64,000 nucleotides of DNA from Bacteroides sp. (GTDB lineage: Bacteria; Bacteroidota; Bacteroidia; Bacteroidales; Bacteroidaceae). This document shows, piece by piece, positions 8,822 through 17,664 of the stretch. Below the pieces are notes generated by a model. That model was given only the letters and a program-made list of their open reading frames with translations. It ran no database searches and had not been told where the DNA came from. The stretch lies in NCBI GenBank assembly GCA_017472925.1, contig JAFUNS010000038.1, forward strand, positions 26,831-90,830, in the 5' to 3' direction. The first letter of the stretch is position 1. The number at the start of each line of letters is the position of its first letter. A program made the position numbers and the translations under genes.

Positions 8822-10210
8822 TTACAACGCTTGTCCGTTGAACGTACAATTTTCGTAAGTAATTCCTTCGGCACCCACGATGGAGTTGAGGTCGGCTTCC
8901 TTGATGCCATCGAACTGACAATTCTTCAGGACGATGTCCGATGCACAGATGCTGTCTTCTAGTCCGTCAATCCAAATGCCATATCGGCTCTTCTGGCAAG
9001 TGATGTTCTCCAAACGGATGTCTTCGAACTTGGGGTAGTAGGGGCCTTCCTTCACGCGGTTGTATTTTAATTCCAACTTCAAGACCGATTCCTTGCATTC
9101 GCTGATGTCGATGTTGCGGATGTAGAATCCTTTCACAATGCCACCACGCTGGGCATTCGACTTGATGCGGAAGGGGCGGTCCATCTCCGGACTTCCTACG
9201 ATGCAATCTTCCATCCATACATTGTAGCAACTGCCTGAAATTTCGCTTCCGATGGCTACAGCTGCGTGTCCGTCCTTCATGGTGCAATTGCGCACGATGA
9301 TGTTCTTGCTGGGGATGTTCCAATGGCGTCCGTCGTTGTTCTTGCCCGATTTGATGGCGATGCAATCGTCGCCCGTGTTGAAGATACAATTTTCAATCAG
9401 CACATTTTCGCATGATTCGGGGTCGCATCCGTCGTTGTTGGGCCCATGGCTGTCGAAGGTGTTTCCGCGCACCACAATGTTTTTCGAGAGCAAGGGGTGA
9501 AGAATCCAGAAAGGCGCGTTGTTGAAAGTGATGCCTTCAATCAGCACGCGGTCACACTGATATACCTGGATGAATTGTGGGCGGAGCTCATCTTCGATGG
9601 TGAAGATTCGTTCGGCCAACGGCACTTGGTTGGCTTCGCAATATTGCAATTTTTCTTTTCCCATAAAGAGGCCCTTCTCCTTGTTTTCGGCAGATGTGCG
9701 GGCTCTCAGCTTCCACCAGTTCTCCCATGAGGCTTGTCCGTCGAGCACTCCTTCGCCCGTTACGGCAATGTTGGTCTGCTGGTAAGCATAAATCAGTGGC
9801 GAGCATCCCATGCAGTCCTGACCTTCCCAACGCGTAGGCACTTGGGCTTCGTAATCCTTGGGGTTGGTGGAGAACTTGAGGGTGGCTCCCTTTTCAAGGT
9901 GCAGGTTTACATTGGATAGCAGATGGATGGCCTTGGTGTAATACGTTCCTGCGGGGATGATGACCTTTCCACCTCCTTGTTGGTGACATTCGCCAATGGC
10001 TTGGGTCAATGCTTCGGAGATGTCTGTATCTGCCGTTGCGCCATAGTTGGTTACGGGAAATTCGGCATCGGGGAATGAAGTGAGCAGGATAGCTGCTTCG
10101 GTCTCTTGCATCTTCACCCATGGATCATCTGTTTTCGATGTAGTGCCACATGCGGTCAATAAGATGGTCAGGCATATGCCCGACATTACTTTCAATAAGT
10201 TACGTTTCAT
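8822..10210 (-). CDS. glycoside hydrolase family 28 (polygalacturonase-like), lipoprotein
   Basis: 462 residues with a lipoprotein signal ending LLTAC. The protein is a right-handed beta-helix with GH28 landmarks in order: NNDGCDPESCENV, NTGDDCIAIKSG (the catalytic DD pair), GHAAVAIGSEISG in place of the family GHG, and FRIKSNAQRGG (the RIK substrate-binding motif). GH28 enzymes hydrolyse polygalacturonan or rhamnogalacturonan; as a lipoprotein it would act in the periplasm or on the surface in pectin use. No SusC/D pair, sensor or other carbohydrate enzyme is nearby, so it is an orphan rather than part of a polysaccharide utilisation locus. The exact galacturonide substrate is open. Confidence 0.93.
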   Translation of the reverse strand: MKRNLLKVMSGICLTILLTACGTTSKTDDPWVKMQETEAAILLTSFPDAEFPVTNYGATADTDISEALTQAIGECHQQGGGKVIIPAGTYYTKAIHLLSNVNLHLEKGATLKFSTNPKDYEAQVPTRWEGQDCMGCSPLIYAYQQTNIAVTGEGVLDGQASWENWWKLRARTSAENKEKGLFMGKEKLQYCEANQVPLAERIFTIEDELRPQFIQVYQCDRVLIEGITFNNAPFWILHPLLSKNIVVRGNTFDSHGPNNDGCDPESCENVLIENCIFNTGDDCIAIKSGKNNDGRHWNIPSKNIIVRNCTMKDGHAAVAIGSEISGSCYNVWMEDCIVGSPEMDRPFRIKSNAQRGGIVKGFYIRNIDISECKESVLKLELKYNRVKEGPYYPKFEDIRLENITCQKSRYGIWIDGLEDSICASDIVLKNCQFDGIKEADLNSIVGAEGITYENCTFNGQAL

Positions 10211-10240
10211 ATGATAGTTAATTTAAATATTGTCCATTTT

Positions 10241-10303
10241 TGATGTTCTCAGATTTTTCGAACGAAATCCTCAACTACTCGTCTTCGCTTCACTCAGCAT
10301 GAT
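10241..10303. repeat. degenerate REP-like fragment
   Basis: Contains CTTCGCTTCACTCAGCATGA, close to the right arm of the REP family; the left arm is not recognisable. Lies between the GH28 start and the metal efflux promoter. Confidence 0.35.
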
Positions 10304-10362
10304 TTCTTGTCGCTAATATAGAACTAATTTTTTAATAATTTTGATTTTTCGTGCGATTTTCG

Positions 10363-10370
10363 TAATTTTG
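10363..10370 (+). promoter_or_regulatory. -7 box TAATTTTG of the metal efflux operon
   Basis: TAnnTTTG match only 6 nt before the ATG at 10377, so the first message would have almost no leader, unless translation starts at the in-frame ATG at 10404. Confidence 0.55.
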
Positions 10371-10376
10371 TGCCCA

Positions 10377-10787
10377 ATGAAGAGAAGAAGGTACATAGCA
10401 TGGATGTTAATGTTGGTCAGCATGGTGATGTTGACGGCAGCTGTGTTACCCCACCATCATCATCAGCACATTCTTTGTCTGCATAACGATGTGACCGCTT
10501 GTGAATGCGATTGTGGCGAAAGTAAGGAAAACCATGCCACTGAGTCTCATCATGCTTGCGAAGACCATTGTGTGACCAATTTCCAAAGTGTGACTCCCGA
10601 TGAGGCACAAGGAAACATTTCCCCCGATTACTCCACTTGCCAATTGCTCTATACGTTGGCAGATCTATTGTCTATCCCTCTGCCTCTGGAAGAAACAGAG
10701 GGTATACTCCATTCTTATTATTTAGAGAAACTTCACGCTACGTGCCATCCGCACGTAATGGGACTTCGTGCGCCTCCGGTGGCATAA
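10377..10787 (+). CDS. small His/Cys-rich exported protein of metal efflux locus (DUF6769-like)
   Basis: 136 residues. A basic start (MKRRR) and one hydrophobic helix are followed by the cluster LPHHHHQHILCLH and further Cys/His groups (CECDCG, ESHHACEDHC), which look like periplasmic metal ligands. The open frame runs up to 10341 as a TTG, upstream of the promoter, so the ATG at 10377 is used. It is the first gene of the cluster that continues with adaptor, RND pump and TolC-like channel, and small His-rich proteins occupy this place in other Bacteroidales loci (DUF6769, recalled from memory). Likely a metal-binding accessory or chaperone; no enzymatic motif is seen. Confidence 0.7.
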   Translation: MKRRRYIAWMLMLVSMVMLTAAVLPHHHHQHILCLHNDVTACECDCGESKENHATESHHACEDHCVTNFQSVTPDEAQGNISPDYSTCQLLYTLADLLSIPLPLEETEGILHSYYLEKLHATCHPHVMGLRAPPVA

Positions 10788-10887
10788 TGTGTACTCCATC
10801 TTTAATGTCGTTCTTTTCCATTCGTGTATTTAAGCGAAGTGAAAGGACAATATTCTATAAGTAATAAATAAAAAAACAGATAACATC

Positions 10888-12213
10888 ATGAAGAAAATTT
10901 TCTTTATGGGAGTCATGGGAATGTTCCTTTTAGGCTCCTGCTCCAGTCAGTCGGGTCATAATCATGAAGGCCACGACCACGAAGGTCACAATCATTCGAC
11001 CGAAGAACATAGTCACAACCATGAAGGCCATAATCACGAGGGGCATAATCATGAAGGTCATGACCATGCTGCACATAGCCACGAAGGCCATGATCACGCA
11101 ACAGAAGGTCATAACCATGCTGCCGAAGACCATAAAGTGCATAATCATGACCATGCTGCTGAAAGTGAAGCTCATGAACATGGCAACAACCCTGATGAAA
11201 TCATCCTGGCTCCTGAGAAAGCTAAAGCAGCCGGTGTAATGTCTGAAGTAATCGAACCCAAAGGATTCCGTCAAGTGATTGCCACCAGCGGACAAATCCA
11301 AGCTGCCCAAGGTGCTGAAAGTGTAGTGGTGGCCAATGTATCGGGCGTGGTTTCTTTCCAACGTGCCATGACCGATGGTGCAAGCGTTGGTAAGGGTGCC
11401 ACAATCTTGAGCATCTGCGCCGATAAGTTGCAGGATGGCGACCCTGCCGAACGTGCCCGTATTGCTTATGAAACCGCTAAGGCCGAATACGATCGCGCCC
11501 AACGTTTGATAGGCAATCAGATTATTTCACAAAAGGAATTCAACGCCATCAAGGAAACCTATGAAAACGCTCGTTTGAGCTATGAAGCCTTGTCGAAGAA
11601 CAAGACAGGCAAGGGGGTTGCCGTTACAGCTCCCATTGGTGGATACATCAAGAATCTGTTGGTTAAGGAAGGCGATTTTGTATCTGTAGGGCAACCGTTG
11701 CTCACCGTCACTCAAAACAACCGTCTATATCTTCGTGCCGATGTATCAGAAAGATATTATCGCTATTTGAGCACTATCTCATCGGCTAACTTCAAGACTC
11801 CGTATGATAACCAAGTGTATGAACTCAGTGCCTTGAATGGTAAGTTGCTTTCTTATGGTAAGGCATCGGGCGACGGTTCTTATTATGTACCGGTTACCTT
11901 CAGCTTTGATAATAAGGGTGATGTAGTTCCGGGTTCGTTTGTAGAAGTGTTCTTAATGTCAAAGGAATTGCCAAACACACTTGCTATCCCCGTTGAAGCG
12001 TTGACCGAAGAACAAGGCTTGTACTTTATTTATTTGCAGAAATGTGCTGAAAGCTATAAGAAGCAGGAAGTGAAGATTGGTGCTTCGAACGGTAAGGAAG
12101 TACAGATTCTGGAAGGCCTCCATGCAGGCGATAGAGTAGTGGTGAAGGGGGCTTATCATGTGAAGTTGGCATCAGCCAGCAATGCACTCCCGGCTCATAG
12201 TCATGAACATTAA
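10888..12213 (+). CDS. RND efflux periplasmic adaptor (CusB/CzcB-like) with His-rich N-terminus
   Basis: 441-residue lipoprotein (lipobox LGSC). Residues ~24-100 are a run of HNHEGHDHEG-type units rich in His, Asp and Glu, a probable metal-collecting arm. The rest is a membrane-fusion protein: barrel-sandwich region with APIGGYIKNLLVKEGDFVSVGQPL, an alpha hairpin (residues ~195-235, EYDRAQRL...KEFNAIKETYENARLSYEAL) and a C-terminal beta domain ending again in HSHEH. It links the inner-membrane RND pump (11 bp downstream) to the outer-membrane channel. The His arm replaces the separate CusF-like chaperone of other systems (inference). Confidence 0.92.
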   Translation: MKKIFFMGVMGMFLLGSCSSQSGHNHEGHDHEGHNHSTEEHSHNHEGHNHEGHNHEGHDHAAHSHEGHDHATEGHNHAAEDHKVHNHDHAAESEAHEHGNNPDEIILAPEKAKAAGVMSEVIEPKGFRQVIATSGQIQAAQGAESVVVANVSGVVSFQRAMTDGASVGKGATILSICADKLQDGDPAERARIAYETAKAEYDRAQRLIGNQIISQKEFNAIKETYENARLSYEALSKNKTGKGVAVTAPIGGYIKNLLVKEGDFVSVGQPLLTVTQNNRLYLRADVSERYYRYLSTISSANFKTPYDNQVYELSALNGKLLSYGKASGDGSYYVPVTFSFDNKGDVVPGSFVEVFLMSKELPNTLAIPVEALTEEQGLYFIYLQKCAESYKKQEVKIGASNGKEVQILEGLHAGDRVVVKGAYHVKLASASNALPAHSHEH

Positions 12214-12224
12214 TTCCGATCATT

Positions 12225-15200
12225 ATGCTGAACAAAATTATACATTTTTCCCTCCACAACCGCATTACGGTGCTTTTGGCATCGGTGCTGTTGCTGATTG
12301 GCGGGCTCTATACCGCTTATCATACGGAGGTTGACGTATTCCCCGACTTAACTGCTCCTACCGTAGTGGTGATGACCGAAGCCAATGGTATGGCGGCCGA
12401 AGAAGTGGAACAATTGGTGACTTTCCCTATCGAAACAACCGTGAATGGAGCAACCCATGTGCGCCGTGTACGTTCATCGTCTACAAACGGTTTCTCGGTG
12501 GTATGGGTGGAATTCGATTGGGATACAGATATTTATCTCGCTCGTCAGATTGTTAGTGAAAAACTTTCGTTGGTAGGCGAACAATTGCCCGATAATGTAG
12601 GTAATCCTACCATGGGGCCTCAATCGTCTATCCTTGGCGAAGTTTTGATTGTGGGGTTGACCGCCGACAGCACTTCGATGCTCGACCTTCGCACCATTGC
12701 CGATTGGATCATCCGTCCGCGTCTGCTCTCTACAGGTGGTGTGGCTCAAGTGTCTGTATTGGGGGGTGACATCAAGGAATATCAAGTGTTGATTGACCCT
12801 GCCCGCATGAAGCACTATGGTGTAACTCTGGGCGAAGTGATGGCCGTAACCCGAAACATGAATCAGAATGTAAACGGGGGCATCATCTATCAACATAGCA
12901 ACGAATACATTGTGCGTGGTATGCTCTCGACCACCAATGTGGCCGATATGGCGCGTGCCGTCATCAAGACCGTTAACGGAGTGCCTGTGACTCTGGAAGA
13001 TGTAGCCGATGTGAAGATTGGCTCACAAGAACCTAAATTGGGCTTGGCTTCGGAAAGAGGAAAACCTGCCGTGCTCCTTACCGTGAGCAAGCAGCCGCAA
13101 ACAGGCACCATCGAACTGACCGAAAAGTTGGAAGCCGCCTTGAAGGATGTGCAGAAGAACTTGCCGTCCGATGTAAAGGTGTCTACCGATATTTTCCGTC
13201 AGAGCCGTTTCATCGACAGCTCTATTGATAATGTGAAGTCTTCACTTTACGAAGGTGGTATCTTTGTTATTATTGTATTGTTCCTTTTCTTGGCCAATGT
13301 ACGCACCACACTCATTTCATTGGTAACTATTCCTTTGGCTTTGGTGGTTTCTATCCTGACTTTGCATTACATGGGATTGAGTATCAACACCATGAGTTTG
13401 GGTGGTATGGCTATTGCCATCGGTTCTTTGGTGGATGATGCCATTGTTGACGTGGAAAACGTTTGGAAACGCTTGCGCGAGAACAGGATGCTTCCCGAAG
13501 GCGAACGTCGTCCTGTTTTGGATGTGGTGTTCGATGCTTCGAAGGAAGTGCGTATGCCTATCCTTAACTCAACGTTGATTATTGTAGCCAGCTTTGTTCC
13601 CTTGTTCTTCTTGAGTGGCATGGAAGGCCGTATGTTGGTGCCACTGGGCATTGCCTTTATTGTGGCCTTGTTTGCTTCTACTATTGTAGCCTTGACATTG
13701 ACTCCGGTGCTTTGTAGCTATTTGTTGGGTAAGGAAAAGGGCGACAAGCTTCCCAAGGAAGCCTTTGTAGCCGTATGGTTGAAGAAACACTATGAAGTGG
13801 CCTTAAACTGGGCGTTAAATCATAATAAGTGGGTGCTGGGGAGCATTGTAGCCTTGTTTGTTATTGCTTTGGGATGTTTCTTCACCTTGGGACGCTCGTT
13901 CCTCCCTTCGTTCAATGAAGGCTCACTCACCATCAACATCACCTCTATGCCGGGTGTGTCACTCGAAGAATCCGATAACTTGGGACGCCGTGCCGAAAAG
14001 TTGTTGCTTTCCATTCCTGAAATTCAGACGGTTGCCCGTAAAACCGGCCGTGCCGAACTCGATGAACACTCTCGTGGGGTGAACGGAAGTGAAATAGAGG
14101 CCCCATTCGAATTGAAAGACCGTTCTCGTGAAGAAATGATGCACGAAGTGCGTGATAAGTTGAATACGCTTTCGGGTGCGAATATCGAAATTGGTCAGCC
14201 CATCAGTCACCGTATCGATGCCATGCTTTCGGGAACAAAAGCCAGCATCGCCATCAAGTTGTTTGGCGATGACTTGAACAAGATGTTCATGTATGCCAAT
14301 CAAATCAAGAGCGCCATCAGCGATGTGGAAGGCGTGGCCGACTTGAATGTGGAACAACAGATTGAACGTCCACAGCTCAAGATTATACCTAAGCGTGAAA
14401 TGTTGGCCAAGTATGGCATTAGCCTTCCTGCCTTCGGTGAGTTTGTGGAAGTGAACATGGCGGGAGCCACCGTATCGCAAGTATACGAACAAGGCAAGGC
14501 ATTCAACCTCATTGTACGTGCCAAGAACGAAGTGCGCGATGAAATGGAAAAGATTCGCGACTTGATGATTGATACAGAAGACGGACAACGAGTGCCCATT
14601 ACGTATGTAGCCGATGTGGTTTCTTCGATGGGTCCGAATAGTGTGAGCCGTGAAAATGTAAAGCGTAAGATTGTGATTTCGGCCAATACCAGCGGACGTG
14701 ACCTTCGTAGTACGGTAAACGATATACAAGAACGCATTGATGCCGAAGTGAAGTTGCCCGAAGGCTATCACGTGGAAATGGGTGGTCAGTTTGAAAGTGA
14801 ACAGGCAGCCAGCCGTACGTTGTTGGTTGCTTCGCTCATGAGTATTGTGGTTATCTTCTTGCTGATTTATACTGAATTCAAGAATGCGGCACAAAGTGCG
14901 GTGATTCTTCTCAACTTGCCATTGGCCTTGATAGGTGGTGTGTTTGCTTTGATGCTCACCAGTGGTGAGGTAAGTATTCCTGCCATTATCGGTTTCATCT
15001 CGTTGTTTGGTATAGCCACTCGTAACGGTATGTTGCTCATTGGCCGATACAACAACCTGCGTGCCGAAGGAGGTACATTGCGCGAAAGCATCATTCATGG
15101 TTCGCTCGACCGCTTGAATCCGATTTTGATGACGGCTTTGACCTCGGCTTTGGCCTTGATTCCATTGGCATTCCGTGGCGATTTGCCGGGTAACGAAATT

Positions 15201-15308
15201 CAGAGTCCGATGGCGAAAGTTATTTTGGGTGGTTTGTTGACATCGACCTTTCTCAATGCTTTCATCATCCCTATTGTATATGAACTGATGAATCGTAACA
15301 AGAAATAA
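12225..15308 (+). CDS. heavy-metal efflux RND transporter (CusA/CzcA family)
   Basis: 1027 residues, the usual HME-RND length, with twelve membrane helices in two halves and two large periplasmic loops. The TM4 motif is AIGSLVDDAIVDVEN: Ala, Asp and Glu occupy the places of A399, D405 and E412 in CusA rather than the Asp-Asp-Glu of CzcA, but the CusA methionines around 573 and 672 are not conserved (the second site reads RIDAMLSGTK). The cation therefore cannot be assigned; the His-rich adaptor hints at divalent metals. Proton-driven export from periplasm or cytoplasm through the TolC-like gene that follows after 2 bp. Confidence 0.93.
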   Translation: MLNKIIHFSLHNRITVLLASVLLLIGGLYTAYHTEVDVFPDLTAPTVVVMTEANGMAAEEVEQLVTFPIETTVNGATHVRRVRSSSTNGFSVVWVEFDWDTDIYLARQIVSEKLSLVGEQLPDNVGNPTMGPQSSILGEVLIVGLTADSTSMLDLRTIADWIIRPRLLSTGGVAQVSVLGGDIKEYQVLIDPARMKHYGVTLGEVMAVTRNMNQNVNGGIIYQHSNEYIVRGMLSTTNVADMARAVIKTVNGVPVTLEDVADVKIGSQEPKLGLASERGKPAVLLTVSKQPQTGTIELTEKLEAALKDVQKNLPSDVKVSTDIFRQSRFIDSSIDNVKSSLYEGGIFVIIVLFLFLANVRTTLISLVTIPLALVVSILTLHYMGLSINTMSLGGMAIAIGSLVDDAIVDVENVWKRLRENRMLPEGERRPVLDVVFDASKEVRMPILNSTLIIVASFVPLFFLSGMEGRMLVPLGIAFIVALFASTIVALTLTPVLCSYLLGKEKGDKLPKEAFVAVWLKKHYEVALNWALNHNKWVLGSIVALFVIALGCFFTLGRSFLPSFNEGSLTINITSMPGVSLEESDNLGRRAEKLLLSIPEIQTVARKTGRAELDEHSRGVNGSEIEAPFELKDRSREEMMHEVRDKLNTLSGANIEIGQPISHRIDAMLSGTKASIAIKLFGDDLNKMFMYANQIKSAISDVEGVADLNVEQQIERPQLKIIPKREMLAKYGISLPAFGEFVEVNMAGATVSQVYEQGKAFNLIVRAKNEVRDEMEKIRDLMIDTEDGQRVPITYVADVVSSMGPNSVSRENVKRKIVISANTSGRDLRSTVNDIQERIDAEVKLPEGYHVEMGGQFESEQAASRTLLVASLMSIVVIFLLIYTEFKNAAQSAVILLNLPLALIGGVFALMLTSGEVSIPAIIGFISLFGIATRNGMLLIGRYNNLRAEGGTLRESIIHGSLDRLNPILMTALTSALALIPLAFRGDLPGNEIQSPMAKVILGGLLTSTFLNAFIIPIVYELMNRNKK

Positions 15309-15310
15309 AA

Positions 15311-16480
15311 ATGAAGAAATTAATCATCACCATAGCACTCTGCCTTCCGATAGGGATGCAGGCGCAAAACATCGAACAGGTGCTCCAAAGCATTGAGCAA
15401 AACAACAAGGAGTTGCAATCGCAGGCGCAACTATCCAAGGCTCAAAAAATGGAGAACCGTACGGAAAACAACTTGCCTGATCCTACTGTATCTTATAGTT
15501 CTTTCTATAAGAATGGTATGGGACCCGGTCATGGAACGGAAACGGTTGTATCGCAAGGATTTGATTTCCCTACACAATACATCACCCGTAACCGTCAGGC
15601 TACATTGGAAAATGAAGCGATTGACATTCAGCAACAAGCGGTTCGTCGTGACATCCTTTTGCAAGCCAAATTGCTTTGCCTCGATTTGATTCAGTTGAAT
15701 CAAGAAAATGAGTTGATACAAATCCGCATGAAGAATGCCAATGATTTGCAGGCCATGTACGAAAAGCGTTTGCAAACGGGCGATGCTAATGCCTTGGAAG
15801 TGAATAAAGTAAAGATGGAGCGCATGAATGTGCAGACAGAAGTAGCACAAAACAATGCGGCTCATCGTACTGCTCTTCAAACATTGCTTGCTATGAACGG
15901 TAATCTTCCTTTGGAATTCTCGGCAACTGCTTATCCACAAGTAAAGGAAATCAATGATTACAATACCTTGCGCGATGAAGTGATTGCTTCCGATCTTGAT
16001 TTGCAAGCCATGGGATATGCCGCTCGTGCTGCTGAAAAGCAGGTGTCTGTAGACAAGCAAAACTGGTTGCCTAAACTACAGGCTGGTTTCCGTCGTAATA
16101 CCGATAGCGAAATGTCAATGAATGGGTTTGTTATTGGTGGTTCTATTCCTTTGTTCTCTAACCGTAAAAAAGTACAGATAGCCAAGGCACAAGCTCTTAG
16201 TGCACAATTGCTGAAGGAAGATGCCCAATTGGAAAAGGAAAATGAATTGATGGCACTTTATAATGAAATGAAGCAATTGAAGCAAGCTCTTGATACTTAT
16301 GATGTTCCTTTGATGCATCGTTCACTTGCCTTGTTGAAACAAGCGTTGGAAGAAGGTCAGCTTTCTCTGATTGAATATTTCGTAGAAGCCGAAGGAATCT
16401 ACAAGAATCTGCAAGCTCGTATGCAGCTGGAGAATCAATATCAGAAGGTTATGGCGAATATCTATAAGAACGAGTTGTAA
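15311..16480 (+). CDS. TolC-family outer-membrane channel (CusC-like)
   Basis: 389 residues with a cleavable signal (MKKLIITIALCLPIGMQAQ). Two long heptad-rich helical stretches separated by short strands follow the outer-membrane efflux protein pattern, and residues around NLPDPTVSYS and the second repeat WLPKLQAGF mark the two TolC halves. It is last in the operon, 2 bp after the pump, and completes the tripartite metal efflux complex. It is at the short end for the family, as common for heavy-metal channels in Bacteroidetes. Confidence 0.9.
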   Translation: MKKLIITIALCLPIGMQAQNIEQVLQSIEQNNKELQSQAQLSKAQKMENRTENNLPDPTVSYSSFYKNGMGPGHGTETVVSQGFDFPTQYITRNRQATLENEAIDIQQQAVRRDILLQAKLLCLDLIQLNQENELIQIRMKNANDLQAMYEKRLQTGDANALEVNKVKMERMNVQTEVAQNNAAHRTALQTLLAMNGNLPLEFSATAYPQVKEINDYNTLRDEVIASDLDLQAMGYAARAAEKQVSVDKQNWLPKLQAGFRRNTDSEMSMNGFVIGGSIPLFSNRKKVQIAKAQALSAQLLKEDAQLEKENELMALYNEMKQLKQALDTYDVPLMHRSLALLKQALEEGQLSLIEYFVEAEGIYKNLQARMQLENQYQKVMANIYKNEL

Positions 16481-16505
16481 TGAGATAACTATTAAATTAA
16501 TAGAG

Positions 16506-16537
16506 AGGGCACTTCAATGTGAAGCGCCCTTTTTTTA
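16506..16537 (+). terminator. terminator of the metal efflux operon
   Basis: Hairpin AGGGC-A-CTTC / GAAG-C-GCCCT (one A/C mismatch) with a seven-T tail; the T run overlaps the stop codon of the convergent regulator gene. Confidence 0.85.
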
Positions 16538-17491
16538 TGACATTTTGATATCTTCCAATTTAACCAACTTGTTGACAATGGCATAGATGGTAAGTCCTGC
16601 CGGTGTATGAATCTGTAGTTTGTTGCTGATGTTACGCCGGTGTGTAGTTACGGTGTGGACGGATAAGAATAGGGCGTCGGCTATTTCCTTGTTAGTCATC
16701 CCTTTGGCTACACAACCAATGATTTCCTTCTCGCGTTGGCTTAAAGTGTCCAACTTGTCTGTCTCCGTATTGTTCTCGTGATCTTCATTCGGAACATTGT
16801 GTTTATATTTACTTTTCAGTTCCTCTTCGAGCTTTTCTACTGCAGGCACAAACAAGTGGTCTTCTACCATACAATGGGAGGTAAGGTCTTGTTCACAATT
16901 GATTATATCGAACAACACCGAGTTTAATTGGTCGTTTGCTTTTTGAGGATAATAACGCACAATGATATCCTTCAATTCCTCCAATTTGGGTACAATTTCG
17001 TTATGCTTGTTGGCGAACATTTGAATAGAATAATCATTCTGATAATGATTTTGTAATAAGTTTTCTACATAACTGAATACGGTTTCGTTTTCATATTCCA
17101 TGTGACGGCGTACTTCTATGACATATTCATCGTAGAATTTCAGAATAAGGAGAGCTACCTCATCTGTACCCGAACAATCAATAGCTTCAATCAGTCGTCG
17201 ACGTATAGTGGGTAAGTTGTAATCCAGGAAATAATTATGGGCCCGTTTCAAATATTGGATAAGCGAGGACAAAGATATGTTTTTATAGTCACATTCTTTG
17301 TTTGAAATAAAATTAGCTACGGTCAGGAATGTAGCAGTATCTACTCCATGCGATTCGCATATTTCCTTGACGGTCTTGTTGCCAAATCCCAAGGAAATGC
17401 CAAAACGGCTCATGACCATTAATAATAAACTATTGTCCCGTATCAAGCTTCTGAGCTTGTCGGAAGAGGTATATTGGGCGTTTCTATTCAT
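16535..17491 (-). CDS. hemerythrin (RIC/ScdA-like) domain fused to LuxR-type HTH regulator
   Basis: 318 residues in three parts. Residues ~25-60 (FGISLGFGNKTVKEIC) align by eye with the ScdA_N/DUF542 motif GIDFCCGGKKTL, but the paired cysteines are lost. The middle has hemerythrin-like ligand positions: KRAHNYF, RRHMEYENE, NKHNEI and SHCMVEDHLFVP, enough His and Glu for a di-iron site as in the iron-sulfur repair proteins YtfE/ScdA. The last ~65 residues are a NarL/LuxR helix-turn-helix (LSQREKEIIGCVAKGMTNKEIADALFLS). I infer a di-iron sensor of nitric oxide, oxygen or redox state that binds DNA. It diverges from the Rid/cytochrome c assembly pair and converges on the metal efflux operon. Its HTH resembles that of the gene at 25500. 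Confidence 0.8.
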   Translation of the reverse strand: MNRNAQYTSSDKLRSLIRDNSLLLMVMSRFGISLGFGNKTVKEICESHGVDTATFLTVANFISNKECDYKNISLSSLIQYLKRAHNYFLDYNLPTIRRRLIEAIDCSGTDEVALLILKFYDEYVIEVRRHMEYENETVFSYVENLLQNHYQNDYSIQMFANKHNEIVPKLEELKDIIVRYYPQKANDQLNSVLFDIINCEQDLTSHCMVEDHLFVPAVEKLEEELKSKYKHNVPNEDHENNTETDKLDTLSQREKEIIGCVAKGMTNKEIADALFLSVHTVTTHRRNISNKLQIHTPAGLTIYAIVNKLVKLEDIKMS

Positions 17492-17513
17492 TGTATGAAT
17501 TATAATTACGCGA

Positions 17514-17521
17514 CAAATTTA
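17514..17521 (-). promoter_or_regulatory. -7 box TAAATTTG for the hemerythrin-LuxR gene
   Basis: TAnnTTTG match 22 nt before the ATG at 17491. Confidence 0.55.
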
Positions 17522-17597
17522 ATTATTTCTTAAAACATGACCAATACTTAAAAATGATGATTTTTTTATATTAAGAAGTATTCATAACCTGAAAGGT

Positions 17598-17628
17598 TTT
17601 GTAGTTTTTATTATAATCTTTACCTTTG
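17598..17628 (+). promoter_or_regulatory. promoter of the Rid/ccs pair (-33 TTTG, -7 TACCTTTG)
   Basis: -33 element TTTG at 17598-17601, 19-bp spacer, -7 box TACCTTTG at 17621-17628: a full Bacteroidetes promoter, 36 nt before the ATG at 17665. Confidence 0.75.
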
Positions 17629-17664
17629 TGATGCTCTGAAGAAAGAGTGTAGCTTAGACGAATT

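Noticed and set aside
8822-10210. GH28 gene as part of a pectin utilisation locus
   Set aside because: No SusC/SusD pair, sensor or other glycan enzyme adjoins it.
10956-11190. DNA repeats read as an assembly or minisatellite artefact
   Set aside because: They stay in frame and encode a coherent His-rich metal-binding arm in a metal efflux adaptor.
13959-15098. 379-codon open frame antisense to the RND pump gene
   Set aside because: Shadow of cusA-type coding sequence; the opposite frame has the full RND motifs and no start signal is seen for this one.
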